Part shown: one piece after another, positions 39,452-47,515 of the stretch
How positions within the stretch are numbered: position 1 is the first letter of the stretch
How the letters are laid out: each line of letters begins with the position of its first letter
Assembly (NCBI GenBank): GCA_029209985.1
Contig: JARGNZ010000004.1
Location: forward strand, 95,376-159,375
Source: Parvibaculaceae bacterium
GTDB taxonomy: Bacteria > Pseudomonadota > Alphaproteobacteria > Parvibaculales > Parvibaculaceae
Direction of reading: 5' to 3'
Length of the DNA: 64,000 bases
The notes under the pieces: generated by a model
Told to the model about the DNA's origin: nothing
Databases searched by the model: none
The model's input: only the letters and a program-made list of their open reading frames with translations
Program-made: the position numbers and the translations under genes

Positions 39452-41038
39452 TTAAGGTTGAATGGGAAAGCTACTGTTTGTTGGTGTGATGGCTGCGGTG
39501 CGCGGGTCGACGGAGGCCAGTTCGCCGCGTGACCAACGGGCGTAATAATCGTCTAGGCGCACTGAGATGCCGTTTGCAGTGAGAATGCGTGCGTGCGTGC
39601 GGTTGAGTTCGTGGGGTTCATTTAAGCCGCAGGACTGTGAAATCATGCAGACTTCTTTCACCACACGTTTTTGGTATTTGGCCACCCGCTCCGCTTTGTC
39701 TTTGATGTCTAGGCCGCGCTGCAATCTTTTGTTGTGAGTGGTAATGCCGGTTGGACAGGTGTTTTTGTTGCATTGCAAGGCTTGAATGCAGCCGAGGGAA
39801 AACAGAAAGCCACGCCCGGAAACTACAAAGTCAGCGCCGACGGTGAGGGCCCATGCGACATCGCCGGGGTTGATCATTTTGCCGCTCGCAATAATACGAA
39901 TCCGGTCTCGAAGGCCCGCGCCATCGCGGGCATCTACGAGTAGGGGTAAGCTTTCCCAAATGGGCATGCCCATAAAGTCGATGAGAGGTTGGGGGGCGGC
40001 CCCTGTGCCGCCGTCTGCGCTGTCGATGGTTAAAAAGTCGGGGGCCTCGTCGAGAGGGCGCGCGCAAATGGCGGTGAAGAGGTCTTCCAGCCATGCGCCA
40101 TCGCCGAGCACAAATTTGAACCCGACAGGTTTGCCGGTGACCTCGCGGACGTGTTTTACGCTGTCGAGCAGTTCGTCGAGGCTGTTTATATCCGGGTGCC
40201 GGTTGGGGCTGAGGCTGTCTTGGCCGATTGGAATGCCGCGAATTTCGGCAATCTCTTTTGATACTTTAGCGCCGGGTAACATGCCGCCTTTGCCGGGTTT
40301 AGCCCCTTGGCTCAGTTTGAACTCGAACATGCGGACATTGTCGAGGGCTGCAAGGTTTTGCAATTTCTTGTCGGAAAGCCCGCCTTTATCGTCGCGCACC
40401 CCATATTTGGCGGTGCCGATTTGAAAGACAATGTCTGGCTTATCGGTCATGTGGAAGGGAGACAGACCGCCTTCGCCTGTATTAATCCAGCACCCTGAGC
40501 GGGCGGCACCTTTTGCAAGGGCGGTGATGGCGGGTTTGGAAAGTGCGCCGTAGCTCATGCCTGAAATATTGTAGATGGAGCGGGCATTGAAGGGGGTTTT
40601 ACAGGTTGGGCCTATTTCGAGGGGGCTGGGGGAGGTGCTGTCTTCTTCTAAGGTTGCGAACGGGCAGTTTACGAACGAGACAGTGCCGACCGGACGTAGG
40701 TCGCGGGTGGAGCCGAATGCCACGGTTGTATCGATGCCTTTTGCGGCGCGATAAATCCAAGCCCGTTGGGCACGATTAAAGGGAAGCTCCTCGCGGTCCA
40801 TGGCAAAGAAGTATTGGCGGAAATATTCCCCAAGCGATTCGAACAAATACCGGAAACGACCAATCACCGGATAATTGCGGCGAATGGCGTGTTTAGTTTG
40901 TGTCCGGTCAATAATGTAAAGCGCGATAAGGGTGAGGAATAGAGCGCCGATCGACAGAATGAAAAGGCCGGTCAGGTAATCTAAAACCTTGAGTGTGATG
41001 GGGTGGTCGACTATCTGGAGGATCGGTTCCAAGTCCAT
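39452..41038 (-). CDS. FMN-binding glutamate synthase family protein, membrane-anchored
   Basis: 528 residues. An N-terminal transmembrane segment (about 20-43, LTGLFILSIGALFLTLIALY) precedes a GltB-like FMN barrel: SGMSYGALSKPAITALAKGA, NTGEGGLSPFH, KLSQGAKPGKGGMLPGAKV, DSADGGTGAAPQP and a cysteine motif CIQALQCNKNTCPTGI resembling the 3Fe-4S site. It lacks the glutaminase and C-terminal domains of true GltB, so it is a stand-alone oxidoreductase of unknown substrate. True gltBD are present at the start of the window. Confidence 0.88.
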   Translation of the reverse strand: MDLEPILQIVDHPITLKVLDYLTGLFILSIGALFLTLIALYIIDRTQTKHAIRRNYPVIGRFRYLFESLGEYFRQYFFAMDREELPFNRAQRAWIYRAAKGIDTTVAFGSTRDLRPVGTVSFVNCPFATLEEDSTSPSPLEIGPTCKTPFNARSIYNISGMSYGALSKPAITALAKGAARSGCWINTGEGGLSPFHMTDKPDIVFQIGTAKYGVRDDKGGLSDKKLQNLAALDNVRMFEFKLSQGAKPGKGGMLPGAKVSKEIAEIRGIPIGQDSLSPNRHPDINSLDELLDSVKHVREVTGKPVGFKFVLGDGAWLEDLFTAICARPLDEAPDFLTIDSADGGTGAAPQPLIDFMGMPIWESLPLLVDARDGAGLRDRIRIIASGKMINPGDVAWALTVGADFVVSGRGFLFSLGCIQALQCNKNTCPTGITTHNKRLQRGLDIKDKAERVAKYQKRVVKEVCMISQSCGLNEPHELNRTHARILTANGISVRLDDYYARWSRGELASVDPRTAAITPTNSSFPIQP

Positions 41039-41192
41039 GATGAGGTTCTGCCTGATTTATGAAATTGGGCGCGGGCCTCAATCTCCAATTACGTCGGTTG
41101 GGCTAAACCTGTTGGACTGCCCAGTGCTTTATCATACGCAGTTTACACATGGGGGCATGTCATTTTTCATCACGAAATGAGTAGCAGCATCA

Positions 41193-42224
41193 CTATTTTG
41201 TTTGATTTTTTTTGATTTCGGCAAGGCTTGTGGGCTGATGTAGGGCGCTGAGCAAATGTTGGCTTGGGCCAAGCGCAAGGACGGGCATGGGACCCGTTGG
41301 CATTTTACCCGCTTGCATATGCAGGGCTGCAATGTCTTGTTCGGCGTAGGAGCTGCGTAGGCCCGCAATGGTTTGCTTTTTCGGCGCACTGATTGGCCGG
41401 GTTGTGCGCGGTGAGGGGGCGATCAGCGATTTTGGTCTGTTTTGGGCTTCTCGGTTGCTTGCTGGGTTGCCAGATCGCGCAATGCTTGCGGTGGTTGTTG
41501 TGTCGATGAGCGCGGGTCGGCTGGCGCGGGCAATTTTCATTGGGCCACGGCGTTTCTCTTTGTTCCACAACGTGCGGACTTTTTTGTAATAGCGCTGGTT
41601 CAAAGCAGGTGAGTAAGAATGGTAGTTGCCGACGGCAAGGTCCCAGGAACGGCTCTTTTTATGTAGGTCTTTTAAGAAGCTGATGGCGTAGGCGATGTTT
41701 GCTTCTGGGTCGAAGGCTTCTTCAAGGCTGGTGAAGGCACGGGGATGGAAGCGCAGATTGACTTGCATGCACCCAATGTCGATGGAGCGCTTGCCTTCGG
41801 CCATTAAGCGGCGCACGGCCCGAATGGCTTCGCGCTTTGATGTGAAGTGATATCCACGGCCTTCTGCGTTAATGGTCCACGGCCATGCTTCGAGTTTGCC
41901 TTGGGGGCCTCTGCGACCGGTTTCGGTTAGGGTCATGGCCGCGACAAGACCGCGTGGGGTGTGGTGTATGTCTTCAAGGGCATAAGCAGCTTGGCGGCAG
42001 GTGTTCCAGTGCTGTTGTGCATTGGCCTGTTCGTTTTGTGTCTGTGAATTTGCTTGTGCGGTGTGGGCTGAAAAGCTGAGGGCTGTGACCGCGAGAAGCA
42101 CAGGCATCATAAGTAGAGGCAATAAGGTGAGCTGGCGCGACGGTGTGAGGACCAAGCGCGTGCTGTGCACTGTGTTAATCAGTGATTGCATTAAAATATG
42201 ACCGTGCACCCCGAAGCTTTTCAT
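41193..42224 (-). CDS. Transglycosylase SLT-like secreted protein
   Basis: 343 residues. A hydrophobic signal or anchor (about 34-57), then a lysozyme-like domain with the catalytic-Glu region VAAMTLTETGRRG and IDIGCMQVNLRFHPRAFTSL, AYAISFLKDLHKKSRSW and AVGNYHSYSPALNQRYY, which follow the soluble lytic transglycosylase pattern. The C-terminal 120 residues are Pro/Ser/Arg-rich and low complexity. Acts on peptidoglycan in the periplasm. Isolated gene; the divergent neighbour region holds a candidate small RNA. Confidence 0.83.
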   Translation of the reverse strand: MKSFGVHGHILMQSLINTVHSTRLVLTPSRQLTLLPLLMMPVLLAVTALSFSAHTAQANSQTQNEQANAQQHWNTCRQAAYALEDIHHTPRGLVAAMTLTETGRRGPQGKLEAWPWTINAEGRGYHFTSKREAIRAVRRLMAEGKRSIDIGCMQVNLRFHPRAFTSLEEAFDPEANIAYAISFLKDLHKKSRSWDLAVGNYHSYSPALNQRYYKKVRTLWNKEKRRGPMKIARASRPALIDTTTTASIARSGNPASNREAQNRPKSLIAPSPRTTRPISAPKKQTIAGLRSSYAEQDIAALHMQAGKMPTGPMPVLALGPSQHLLSALHQPTSLAEIKKNQTK

Positions 42225-42412
42225 GCCTCATTCCCTATGTGGCGGTTGTGGTATCCCCTGTCTTGGACCGCCACAGGCCTGTACAGGGGGAGGCAGACCT
42301 TACGGACGGACTCCTTCAACAGGGAGTCTGTCAACGAATGGTTAATATGTTCTTATTAGACCGAAAGAGTGGGTTTATAGCGTTTTAGGCTGTAGTCCGT
42401 TGTGCGTTGCAG

Positions 42413-42440
42413 CAAAATTAGAATGCCCTTTCTAATTTTG
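42413..42440. repeat. AT-rich perfect hairpin
   Basis: CAAAATTAGAA / TTCTAATTTTG, an 11-bp perfect inverted repeat with loop TGCCCT, in the 440-base gap between the transglycosylase and N-formylglutamate amidohydrolase genes. It could be an operator for the downstream small RNA or a weak bidirectional terminator. Confidence 0.5.
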
Positions 42441-42519
42441 AGAGAATGCAAGGTTATTTTCGAAATATAGGCTATTGGATGCTTGCATTTTTGTGCGGTG
42501 CAGCGTAAGGTCTTTTTAT

Positions 42520-42614
42520 GTGATGAGGTTGAGCTTCGGCTCCTTTATTACTGCCCTTCATTGGGCGTTTCCTCCCTAGACTTGGGCCATGCTTCGGCAT
42601 GGCCCCTTTTTTTG
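42520..42614 (+). ncRNA. Candidate small RNA with CCUCCC loop and intrinsic terminator
   Basis: On the plus strand, with no credible protein: hairpin GAGC-UUCG-GCUC (42532-42543), hairpin GCCC / GGGC (42554-42567), an unpaired UUUCCUCCCUAGACUU stretch (CCUCCC at 42572-42577), and a terminator GGGCCAUGC-UUCG-GCAUGGCCC (42585-42606) followed by seven Ts. Flanking protein genes both read on the minus strand, so the plus-strand terminator needs a plus-strand transcript. Exposed CCUCCC is an anti-Shine-Dalgarno motif used by several alphaproteobacterial sRNAs. The 5' end is uncertain and may lie near 42490-42520. Confidence 0.6.
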
Positions 42615-42664
42615 TCCTCACGTCGGGTGTCGTGCGGGAGCAGCCTTCTTTTCATCTGTTGTCG

Positions 42665-43741
42665 TTATGAAGCTGCGTCGCTTTGTCGGGGAGGGACAAG
42701 GAAGTTGGGAGCGGCGGCTCCGAGCTGATGGGCCAGCTGGGACATATCTTTTTTGACACGTTTGAGCTTACGCAGTCGAGATATGCGCGCTTCATCCATA
42801 TAGAGCGCGCGGTTTATCTCAATTTGGAGCGCATGGAGGCCTTGGGTCGGGCGTCCGTAGTGTTCAGTATTGAAGCCCCCAGCGTAGGGGTTGTTCCGTG
42901 AGACTGAGTATCCGAGATCTTGCAGAGTGCGTTCGGCAATGTCTGTCAATTCGGAGCTGCAAGAGGTTGCGTATCGGTCGCCCAGAACAATGTCTGGTCG
43001 AGTGCCTGATGTGCTGTCGGCGGCGTCTTCTAAGCCTAAAGAAGGCATAGAATGGCAGTCTATGAGCACGGCGCAGCCAAACTCCGTCATCGTTTCTTGT
43101 AAGAGGCTTCGCAACATTTCGTGAAAAGGCAAATAGAGATATTTGATGCGCAAATCGGCTTCGGCAAAGGTGATTTGATTGCGGTAGATTTCTGCGGCTT
43201 CTGTCACGATGCGCGGAATGGTGCCAAGTCCGCCTGCAACGCGCAAGGAGCGTGTGTTGACGTGGGGGGGCAGCATGTCGCTGAACATTGCAGGGTCTAA
43301 TTCGTAGGGCTCGCGGTTTACATCCAAAAAGGCCCGGGGAAAATTTGCGTGCAACAAAGGCGCCCCAAGTTCGACCACCCCGGCAAAAAGCTCTTCTACA
43401 AAGCTGTCTTCAGAGCGGCGCAGAGATAGGGGGTCTAGGTTTGAGGCTTTGAGAAAACTGGCGGGATAGTGGCGGCCACTATGGGGCGAGTTAAACACAA
43501 ATGGCATGAGTTGGCGTTTTGGGCGCTGGACTTGAAAAGGCGGTGAAAAATCTGTTGGGTCGCCAGCTAAAACACGGGGGCGACGGGCGGAGCTTGCGGA
43601 CTGACTGGCGGCAGAAGACTGATGGGTTTCAGAATGTTGGGGCAGAGTGCCTTGCTGCGTTTTTTTCGGGGGCAAATCCATGAAGCTCACATGTGTAATT
43701 AACGCGGTATGGGATGTTTGGCGCCACAACCGATGCGGCAT
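42665..43741 (-). CDS. N-formylglutamate amidohydrolase
   Basis: Up to 358 residues. Hydrolyses N-formyl-L-glutamate (histidine degradation) or a related formyl compound. Motifs: FVFNSPHSGRHYPASFL, NFPRAFLDVNREPYELDPAM, LIDCHSMPS and GGFNTEHYGRP. The start is unsure: ATG 43741 and ATG 43681 are both weakly supported, and the first 60-70 residues are Ser/Gln-rich. cpdR lies divergently upstream, an arrangement I recognise from other alphaproteobacteria. Confidence 0.9.
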   Translation of the reverse strand: MPHRLWRQTSHTALITHVSFMDLPPKKTQQGTLPQHSETHQSSAASQSASSARRPRVLAGDPTDFSPPFQVQRPKRQLMPFVFNSPHSGRHYPASFLKASNLDPLSLRRSEDSFVEELFAGVVELGAPLLHANFPRAFLDVNREPYELDPAMFSDMLPPHVNTRSLRVAGGLGTIPRIVTEAAEIYRNQITFAEADLRIKYLYLPFHEMLRSLLQETMTEFGCAVLIDCHSMPSLGLEDAADSTSGTRPDIVLGDRYATSCSSELTDIAERTLQDLGYSVSRNNPYAGGFNTEHYGRPTQGLHALQIEINRALYMDEARISRLRKLKRVKKDMSQLAHQLGAAAPNFLVPPRQSDAAS

Positions 43742-44065
43742 GTTCTGTTTTTTCGATCTCGCTCTTTCATTCTGGCTAAGGATAACATGAGCGGGCTCTT
43801 TTCAATATAAGTGGTTTTGATTGTTTTACAGTTGGATGCGAGACAAATAACGGGTGAATTGACCGATTTTGGTGCATTTGTGCCGCAGTGTGTATGTGCG
43901 CACAACTTTGTGAGGTAGCGGGGGGTGTTCTGTTTACATCTCGTTTACACTTCGGCTTTTATAAGTGATGTATGGGTACATGAAGATCTGACACTCTTGA
44001 TGCTGTCATGGCGTGGTTGAAAAGACCGAGGCACATGATTTAGGTTGAAAGAGAGGGGGCTATAA
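43742..44065. promoter_or_regulatory. Divergent promoter region of N-formylglutamate amidohydrolase and cpdR, with phased repeats
   Basis: 324 bases without a gene. Contains two direct copies of GTTTACA (43932-43938 and 43943-43949), 11 bases apart, i.e. on the same face of the helix, 117 bases before cpdR. They could be a tandem binding site. I cannot name the factor. Confidence 0.45.
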
Positions 44066-44425
44066 ATGGCACGTATAATTTTGGCAGAAGATGACGATTC
44101 GATGCGCCGTTTCCTCGCGAAGGCTTTGGAGAAGGCTGGGCATGACGTTGTCAGCTTTGGTCAGGGAGATGTTGCCTTTGAAGAGCTTCAACAAGACGTG
44201 TTTGATTTGCTTTTGACCGATATTGTGATGCCTGAGATGGATGGGATTGAGCTGGCGCGACGTGCGGCGGACTTAGACCCTACTCTTAAAATCATGTTTA
44301 TCACCGGTTTTGCAGCGGTTGCGCTGAGCGGTGACAATCCGGCCCCTCAAAATGCTAAAGTTCTTTCCAAGCCGTTCCATTTGCGCGATCTCGTGGATGA
44401 AGTTGATCGGTTGATGGCCGCATAG
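44066..44425 (+). CDS. cpdR: CpdR single-domain response regulator
   Basis: 119 residues, receiver domain only. Acidic pocket AEDDDSM, phospho-acceptor Asp52 in LLLTDIVMPEMDGIE, the conserved IMFITGFAAVAL and the lysine in KVLSKPFHLRDLV. This long match is specific to CpdR, which when unphosphorylated directs ClpXP to degrade CtrA and other cell-cycle proteins. It ends in Met-Ala-Ala, like CpdR whose own terminal Ala-Ala helps its turnover. It is phosphorylated by the CckA-ChpT relay, encoded elsewhere. Confidence 0.95.
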   Translation: MARIILAEDDDSMRRFLAKALEKAGHDVVSFGQGDVAFEELQQDVFDLLLTDIVMPEMDGIELARRAADLDPTLKIMFITGFAAVALSGDNPAPQNAKVLSKPFHLRDLVDEVDRLMAA

Positions 44426-44614
44426 TGGATTTTTGATCTGTGCTCCCTTTTGAAAACTTGGGTGCTTTGGGGTTGGAGTGCACATACGGTAAGTTCTTTC
44501 TCCGATTACGAAATTAGGCGTTATCTAGCCTTGCGCTTGGTTCGTTTTCCAGATATATCCTCGGCTCTAGCGTGGTTTCTCAGCTTGTATGAGTGGTCGG
44601 CGCATATGGAAAAT

Positions 44615-44689
44615 GGGCGTATAGCTCAGCGGGAGAGCGCCTCGTTGACATCGAGGAGGTCACAAGTTCAATCCTTGTTACGCCCACCA
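44615..44689 (+). tRNA. tRNA-Val (anticodon GAC)
   Basis: Starts GGGCGTATAGCTCAGC and ends with encoded CCA; the 7-bp acceptor stem GGGCGTA / TACGCCC is complete. The anticodon stem is CCTCG / CGAGG with loop TTGACAT, so GAC sits at 44647-44649. The T arm is ACAAG-TTCAATC-CTTGT. 75 bases including CCA. Confidence 0.97.
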
Positions 44690-44801
44690 TTTTCCCCCTC
44701 TGCATCTTTTATATTGGTCGTAAGCTGCTGTCCGGTTGAGCGTATTTTAATCGCCTCGTTGGATCGGGTGGTTGGGTAGGACTTACTTTGCTTGCCCATG
44801 C

Positions 44802-44830
44802 AAAAGGCCGACAGCATTCTGCTATCGACC
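44802..44830 (-). terminator. Intrinsic terminator of the EF-hand gene
   Basis: On the minus strand GGTCGATAGCA pairs with TGCTGTCGGCC (11 pairs including G-U) around loop GAA, followed by TTTT, about 30 bases past the stop. Confidence 0.82.
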
Positions 44831-44858
44831 CATTACCTGATCAGATATTGTGCCGCTG

Positions 44859-45296
44859 TTAAGCAGCTACTGCGTTATCGTCTTCCTCATCTTCATCGGA
44901 TGCTTCTAGCTGTTCTAGCAATGTGTCCACAAGACTCGTGTCTTCTGTGCTGCTGGTGTTGAGGCTTTCTTGCAGCATGGTCAACGCTGAGCCTGTTTCT
45001 GCGCTCATGGGGGGCGCTGGCGGTCTATTCGCCTCCATGTGCTCTTCCATTTCGGTGGAGGTCACTTCTCCATCGCTATCTGCATCTATCTCGGCAAAAA
45101 TATCCTCGATAGATTTACCCCCGGCAGATTCTGCCCCGCCAACTGGACGATTGGCAGAGGCTTCCGTGAACTCTTCAATCGAAAGGCCGCCACTGGCGTT
45201 AGTATCAGATTTTGCGAACATTTCTTCGCGCATTGCAGCCATTTCTTCTCTCATAGCCATAAGATCCATGGCTGAATTTGTACTACTGATATCCAT
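44859..45296 (-). CDS. EF-hand calcium-binding protein
   Basis: 145 residues. Two EF-hand loops: DTNASGGLSIEE (about residues 35-46) and DADSDGEVTSTE (about 71-82), both with Asp/Asn ligands and the terminal Glu. The first 28 residues are Met- and Glu-rich (DLMAMREEMAAMREEMF). No signal peptide is evident. The C-terminal end is very acidic (SDEDEEDDNAVAA). Small EF-hand proteins occur in many alphaproteobacteria; a role in calcium buffering or signalling is inference. Confidence 0.87.
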   Translation of the reverse strand: MDISSTNSAMDLMAMREEMAAMREEMFAKSDTNASGGLSIEEFTEASANRPVGGAESAGGKSIEDIFAEIDADSDGEVTSTEMEEHMEANRPPAPPMSAETGSALTMLQESLNTSSTEDTSLVDTLLEQLEASDEDEEDDNAVAA

Positions 45297-45345
45297 ATTC
45301 TAGATCCTTTGTAAATATTCCGACGGGTATTAGGGTTGCCGCCGT

Positions 45346-45363
45346 ATACCAACCATCTGGTAT
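45346..45363. promoter_or_regulatory. Inverted repeat upstream of a TetR gene
   Basis: ATACCA-ACCATC-TGGTAT, 6+6 with a 6-base centre, in the divergent region between the EF-hand gene and the TetR gene, 150 bases before the latter. Weak candidate operator. Confidence 0.3.
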
Positions 45364-45512
45364 GCCCCAAACGTCGCAAGGGGAGGGCCAGAAACGGGAC
45401 GGGCTGTTTCAAAGCCTTGCTTCAAACAAGCGTTTTCGGGGTGCTTTGAGACGTGCGCTAGAACCGTTACGGAATGTGATGAAGTCGCGACGCTGAAGGT
45501 AAGGAAAGTAAA

Positions 45513-46163
45513 GTGCGGGGAACGCGGGTACTCATTTTGGAAACAGCGGCTGAAATTTTTGCCAATGAAGGCTTTAAGCGCACAACGGTACGCGACATCG
45601 TGGATCAAGCTGGGGTCAACTTAGCGGCTGTCAATTATCACTTTGGCGGCAAAGAAGCACTTTACCGAGAAGTGATGCGGCGTGTTTTGCAGGACTTCCA
45701 TACTGAAAAAATTCCCACTGTTGAACTGGCTGGGGCCCTCACGCCCGATGATATCGCCCGCTCGGTGATCCGTTCGTTGATGGCTAAAGCCGACGCACAC
45801 ACAGCTTTGTCCATTGGCCCGCCGCTTCCCTTTGATATGCCACGGCTTGTGTTGCAGGAATTTATGTCTCCGTCGGGCGTGCTCGATGATTTGGTTGATT
45901 GTGAAGTCAAGCCCCACATGGCGCGGCTGGGCGATATGCTGGCACCCTTGTTGGGTCCTGATGCGACGATAGTGGATAAAATCTTGATTGGGTTTTGGTT
46001 GGTATCGCAATGCAGTGCGCCTTCGCGTGCGGTGGGATTATTGGCCAGTGAACCGGACGGCGCATTCAGTGACTTGATGTCTATGACAGAAGAATTGGCC
46101 TTGGCAGGGGTTAAGCGATTGGCTGAGATGATTGCGGTGCGCCATGAGGTGGCCAGTGCGTAA
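45513..46163 (+). CDS. TetR family transcriptional regulator
   Basis: 216 residues from a GTG start with AAGGAAAG upstream. The helix-turn-helix domain GTRVLILETAAEIFANEGF...TTVRDIVDQAGVNLAAVNYHFGGKEALYREV is a good TetR match; the C-terminal ligand domain has EFMSPSGVLDDLVD, recalling the CecR/DUF1956 type. It lies just upstream, on the same strand, of a PPOX-fold flavoprotein gene and may control it. Confidence 0.92.
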   Translation: MRGTRVLILETAAEIFANEGFKRTTVRDIVDQAGVNLAAVNYHFGGKEALYREVMRRVLQDFHTEKIPTVELAGALTPDDIARSVIRSLMAKADAHTALSIGPPLPFDMPRLVLQEFMSPSGVLDDLVDCEVKPHMARLGDMLAPLLGPDATIVDKILIGFWLVSQCSAPSRAVGLLASEPDGAFSDLMSMTEELALAGVKRLAEMIAVRHEVASA

Positions 46164-46255
46164 TGTGCGCCTCTTTGGGTGGTGCTTAGTGTAGATTGAA
46201 ACGGGGAATGCGGGTGTGATAGGCTAGTTGAAAAGGGTTATTAACTGGAGGTTGC

Positions 46256-46894
46256 ATGGCATACGCATTTGAAGATACCGATCACCTGATTACAGACGAA
46301 GCGGGGCTTCGTACGGTTTATCGTGAGGCCAGCCCTGGTGCGGTGATGAAGGAATTGACGCAGCTTGAAGAGCATACCCGTCGGTTTATTTCTCTTTCTA
46401 CTTTCATGTGCATTGGTACAGCGCGTCCAGATAATTTGGCTGATGTGTCTCCACGTGGGGGGGAAGCCGGTTTTGTGACTGTGCTGGATGATAAAACTTT
46501 GGCGCTGCCCGATCGGCCCGGTAACAATCGTTTGGATACGTTGACGAATATTGTCAACGATCCGACCGTTGGCTTGTTGTTCTTTCTGCCCGGTATCAAC
46601 GAGATGCTGCGCATTAATGGGCGTGCGCGGGTGAGTGTTGCCCCTGACTTGCTCAAGAAGTTTGAGCATAAGGGGCGTCCTCCTTTGAGTGTGCTGTTGA
46701 TTGAGGTGTGTGAGGTTTACATGCACTGCGCTAAAGCTGTCGCTCGATCCAAATTGTGGTCGCAGGATATACAAATCGCGCGAAAAGATTTCCCCACCCT
46801 TGGTCAGATCATGCGCGATCAGATGAAGTTGGACATGGATGCCAAGGTAATTGACGACGCTTTGGACGAAAATACACGCGATGAGCTGTATTGA
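46256..46894 (+). CDS. Pyridoxamine 5'-phosphate oxidase-fold (PPOX, MSMEG_1061-type) flavoprotein
   Basis: 212 residues. PPOX split-barrel signatures: STFMCIGTARPDNLADVSPR, FVTVLDDKTLALPDRPGNNR, LLFFLPGINEMLRINGRARV and VYMHCAKAVARSKLW. This is the FMN- or F420-binding flavoprotein subfamily that reduces small quinones or other electrophiles, rather than true PdxH. A GGAGG precedes the ATG. Partner of the TetR gene upstream (inferred from adjacency). Confidence 0.88.
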   Translation: MAYAFEDTDHLITDEAGLRTVYREASPGAVMKELTQLEEHTRRFISLSTFMCIGTARPDNLADVSPRGGEAGFVTVLDDKTLALPDRPGNNRLDTLTNIVNDPTVGLLFFLPGINEMLRINGRARVSVAPDLLKKFEHKGRPPLSVLLIEVCEVYMHCAKAVARSKLWSQDIQIARKDFPTLGQIMRDQMKLDMDAKVIDDALDENTRDELY

Positions 46895-46918
46895 GTTTGG
46901 CTTTCGCCGCTGCTTGGG

Positions 46919-46952
46919 CACCCAAAATGGCTAAAACAAGCCCTTTTGGGTG
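46919..46952. repeat. Hairpin after the PPOX gene
   Basis: CACCCAAAA / TTTTGGGTG, 9-bp perfect stem with a 16-base loop, 25 bases past the stop codon, ahead of the bfd control region. No separate U-tract follows, but the 3' arm begins with TTTT. Confidence 0.6.
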
Positions 46953-46987
46953 TCTGCCTGCCGGAAGGGACGTACTTGCGAAAGGCA

Positions 46988-47012
46988 TTGACAATCATTC
47001 TCATAAATTGCA
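46988..47012 (+). promoter_or_regulatory. Fur-like box overlapping a TTGACA promoter element before bfd
   Basis: TTGACA (46988-46993) runs into a match to the iron box, TGACAATCATTCTCATAAATTGCA (46989-47012; the strand pair reads GAGAATGATTGTCA). It lies 63-90 bases ahead of bfd, a gene classically repressed by Fur in iron-rich cells. Irr is an alternative in this class. Confidence 0.6.
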
Positions 47013-47074
47013 CATTGTCCTTAAGTTCTAGGGCCCTTCGAGTCGGGGCTTATCTTTTGAGAGTGGTGTGCTTT

Positions 47075-47266
47075 ATGTATGCTTGTATTTGCAATGCGTT
47101 GACCGAGACACAGGTTAAGACTGCTGCCCAGAAAACGGGAAGTTGTCCCAAGGCTGCCTATAAGGCCCTTGGTTGTGCGCCTCAATGTGGGCGCTGTGTG
47201 CCGCATGTGCGGGCCATGTTGCAAAACGAAGAGAGTGCGCAAGCCATGAGCTTGGCTGCTGATTGA
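47075..47266 (+). CDS. bfd: Bacterioferritin-associated ferredoxin
   Basis: 63 residues. [2Fe-2S] ligands Cys4, Cys6 (MYACICN) and Cys38, Cys41 (QCGRCVPHV) are complete, and the length is right. Bfd binds bacterioferritin and passes electrons to release stored iron when iron is scarce. The longer open frame back to 46946 covers the Fur-like box and is not coding. bfr lies about 250 bases downstream on the same strand. Confidence 0.94.
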   Translation: MYACICNALTETQVKTAAQKTGSCPKAAYKALGCAPQCGRCVPHVRAMLQNEESAQAMSLAAD

Positions 47267-47331
47267 TCTCTCTTCCTGCCTCTTCTCAAACACTCTCTCT
47301 CAATACTCATCCATTCTTTTCGTGCCAATGG

Positions 47332-47366
47332 GGCGCCCAATCTTTGGGTCGCCTTTGATGGGCGAC
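47332..47366 (+). promoter_or_regulatory. Two competing hairpins between bfd and bfr
   Basis: Hairpin A pairs GGCGCCCAA (47332-47340) with TTGGGTCGCC (47344-47353, one bulged T). Hairpin B pairs GTCGCC (47348-47353) with GGCGAC (47361-47366). They share 47348-47353, so only one can form. This could be an RNA switch, or simply the end of the bfd transcript. Confidence 0.35.
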
Positions 47367-47515
47367 GCCTATTTGGACATGTATTGCTTCTCATTCTTAT
47401 CTTGTAAGTCATTGTTTTAATAACGCTTTTCACTCTCGCACGCAAAGATAGTGGTCGCACTTGGATACCCAATCGCATAAGGTGAGCCAAATCACTGATT
47501 TGCTTGGAGGTCCCT

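Noticed and set aside
42342..42356. TTAA-N7-TTA near 42342, resembling a CtrA site
   Set aside because: The second half is incomplete and the site is not near a clear cell-cycle promoter.
42483..42728. 81-residue plus-strand frame in the transglycosylase / N-formylglutamate amidohydrolase gap
   Set aside because: It runs through a classic terminator and into an oppositely oriented gene. A small RNA is a better explanation.
46946..47074. 43-residue extension of bfd
   Set aside because: It covers the Fur-like box and promoter; Bfd normally begins MYxCIC.
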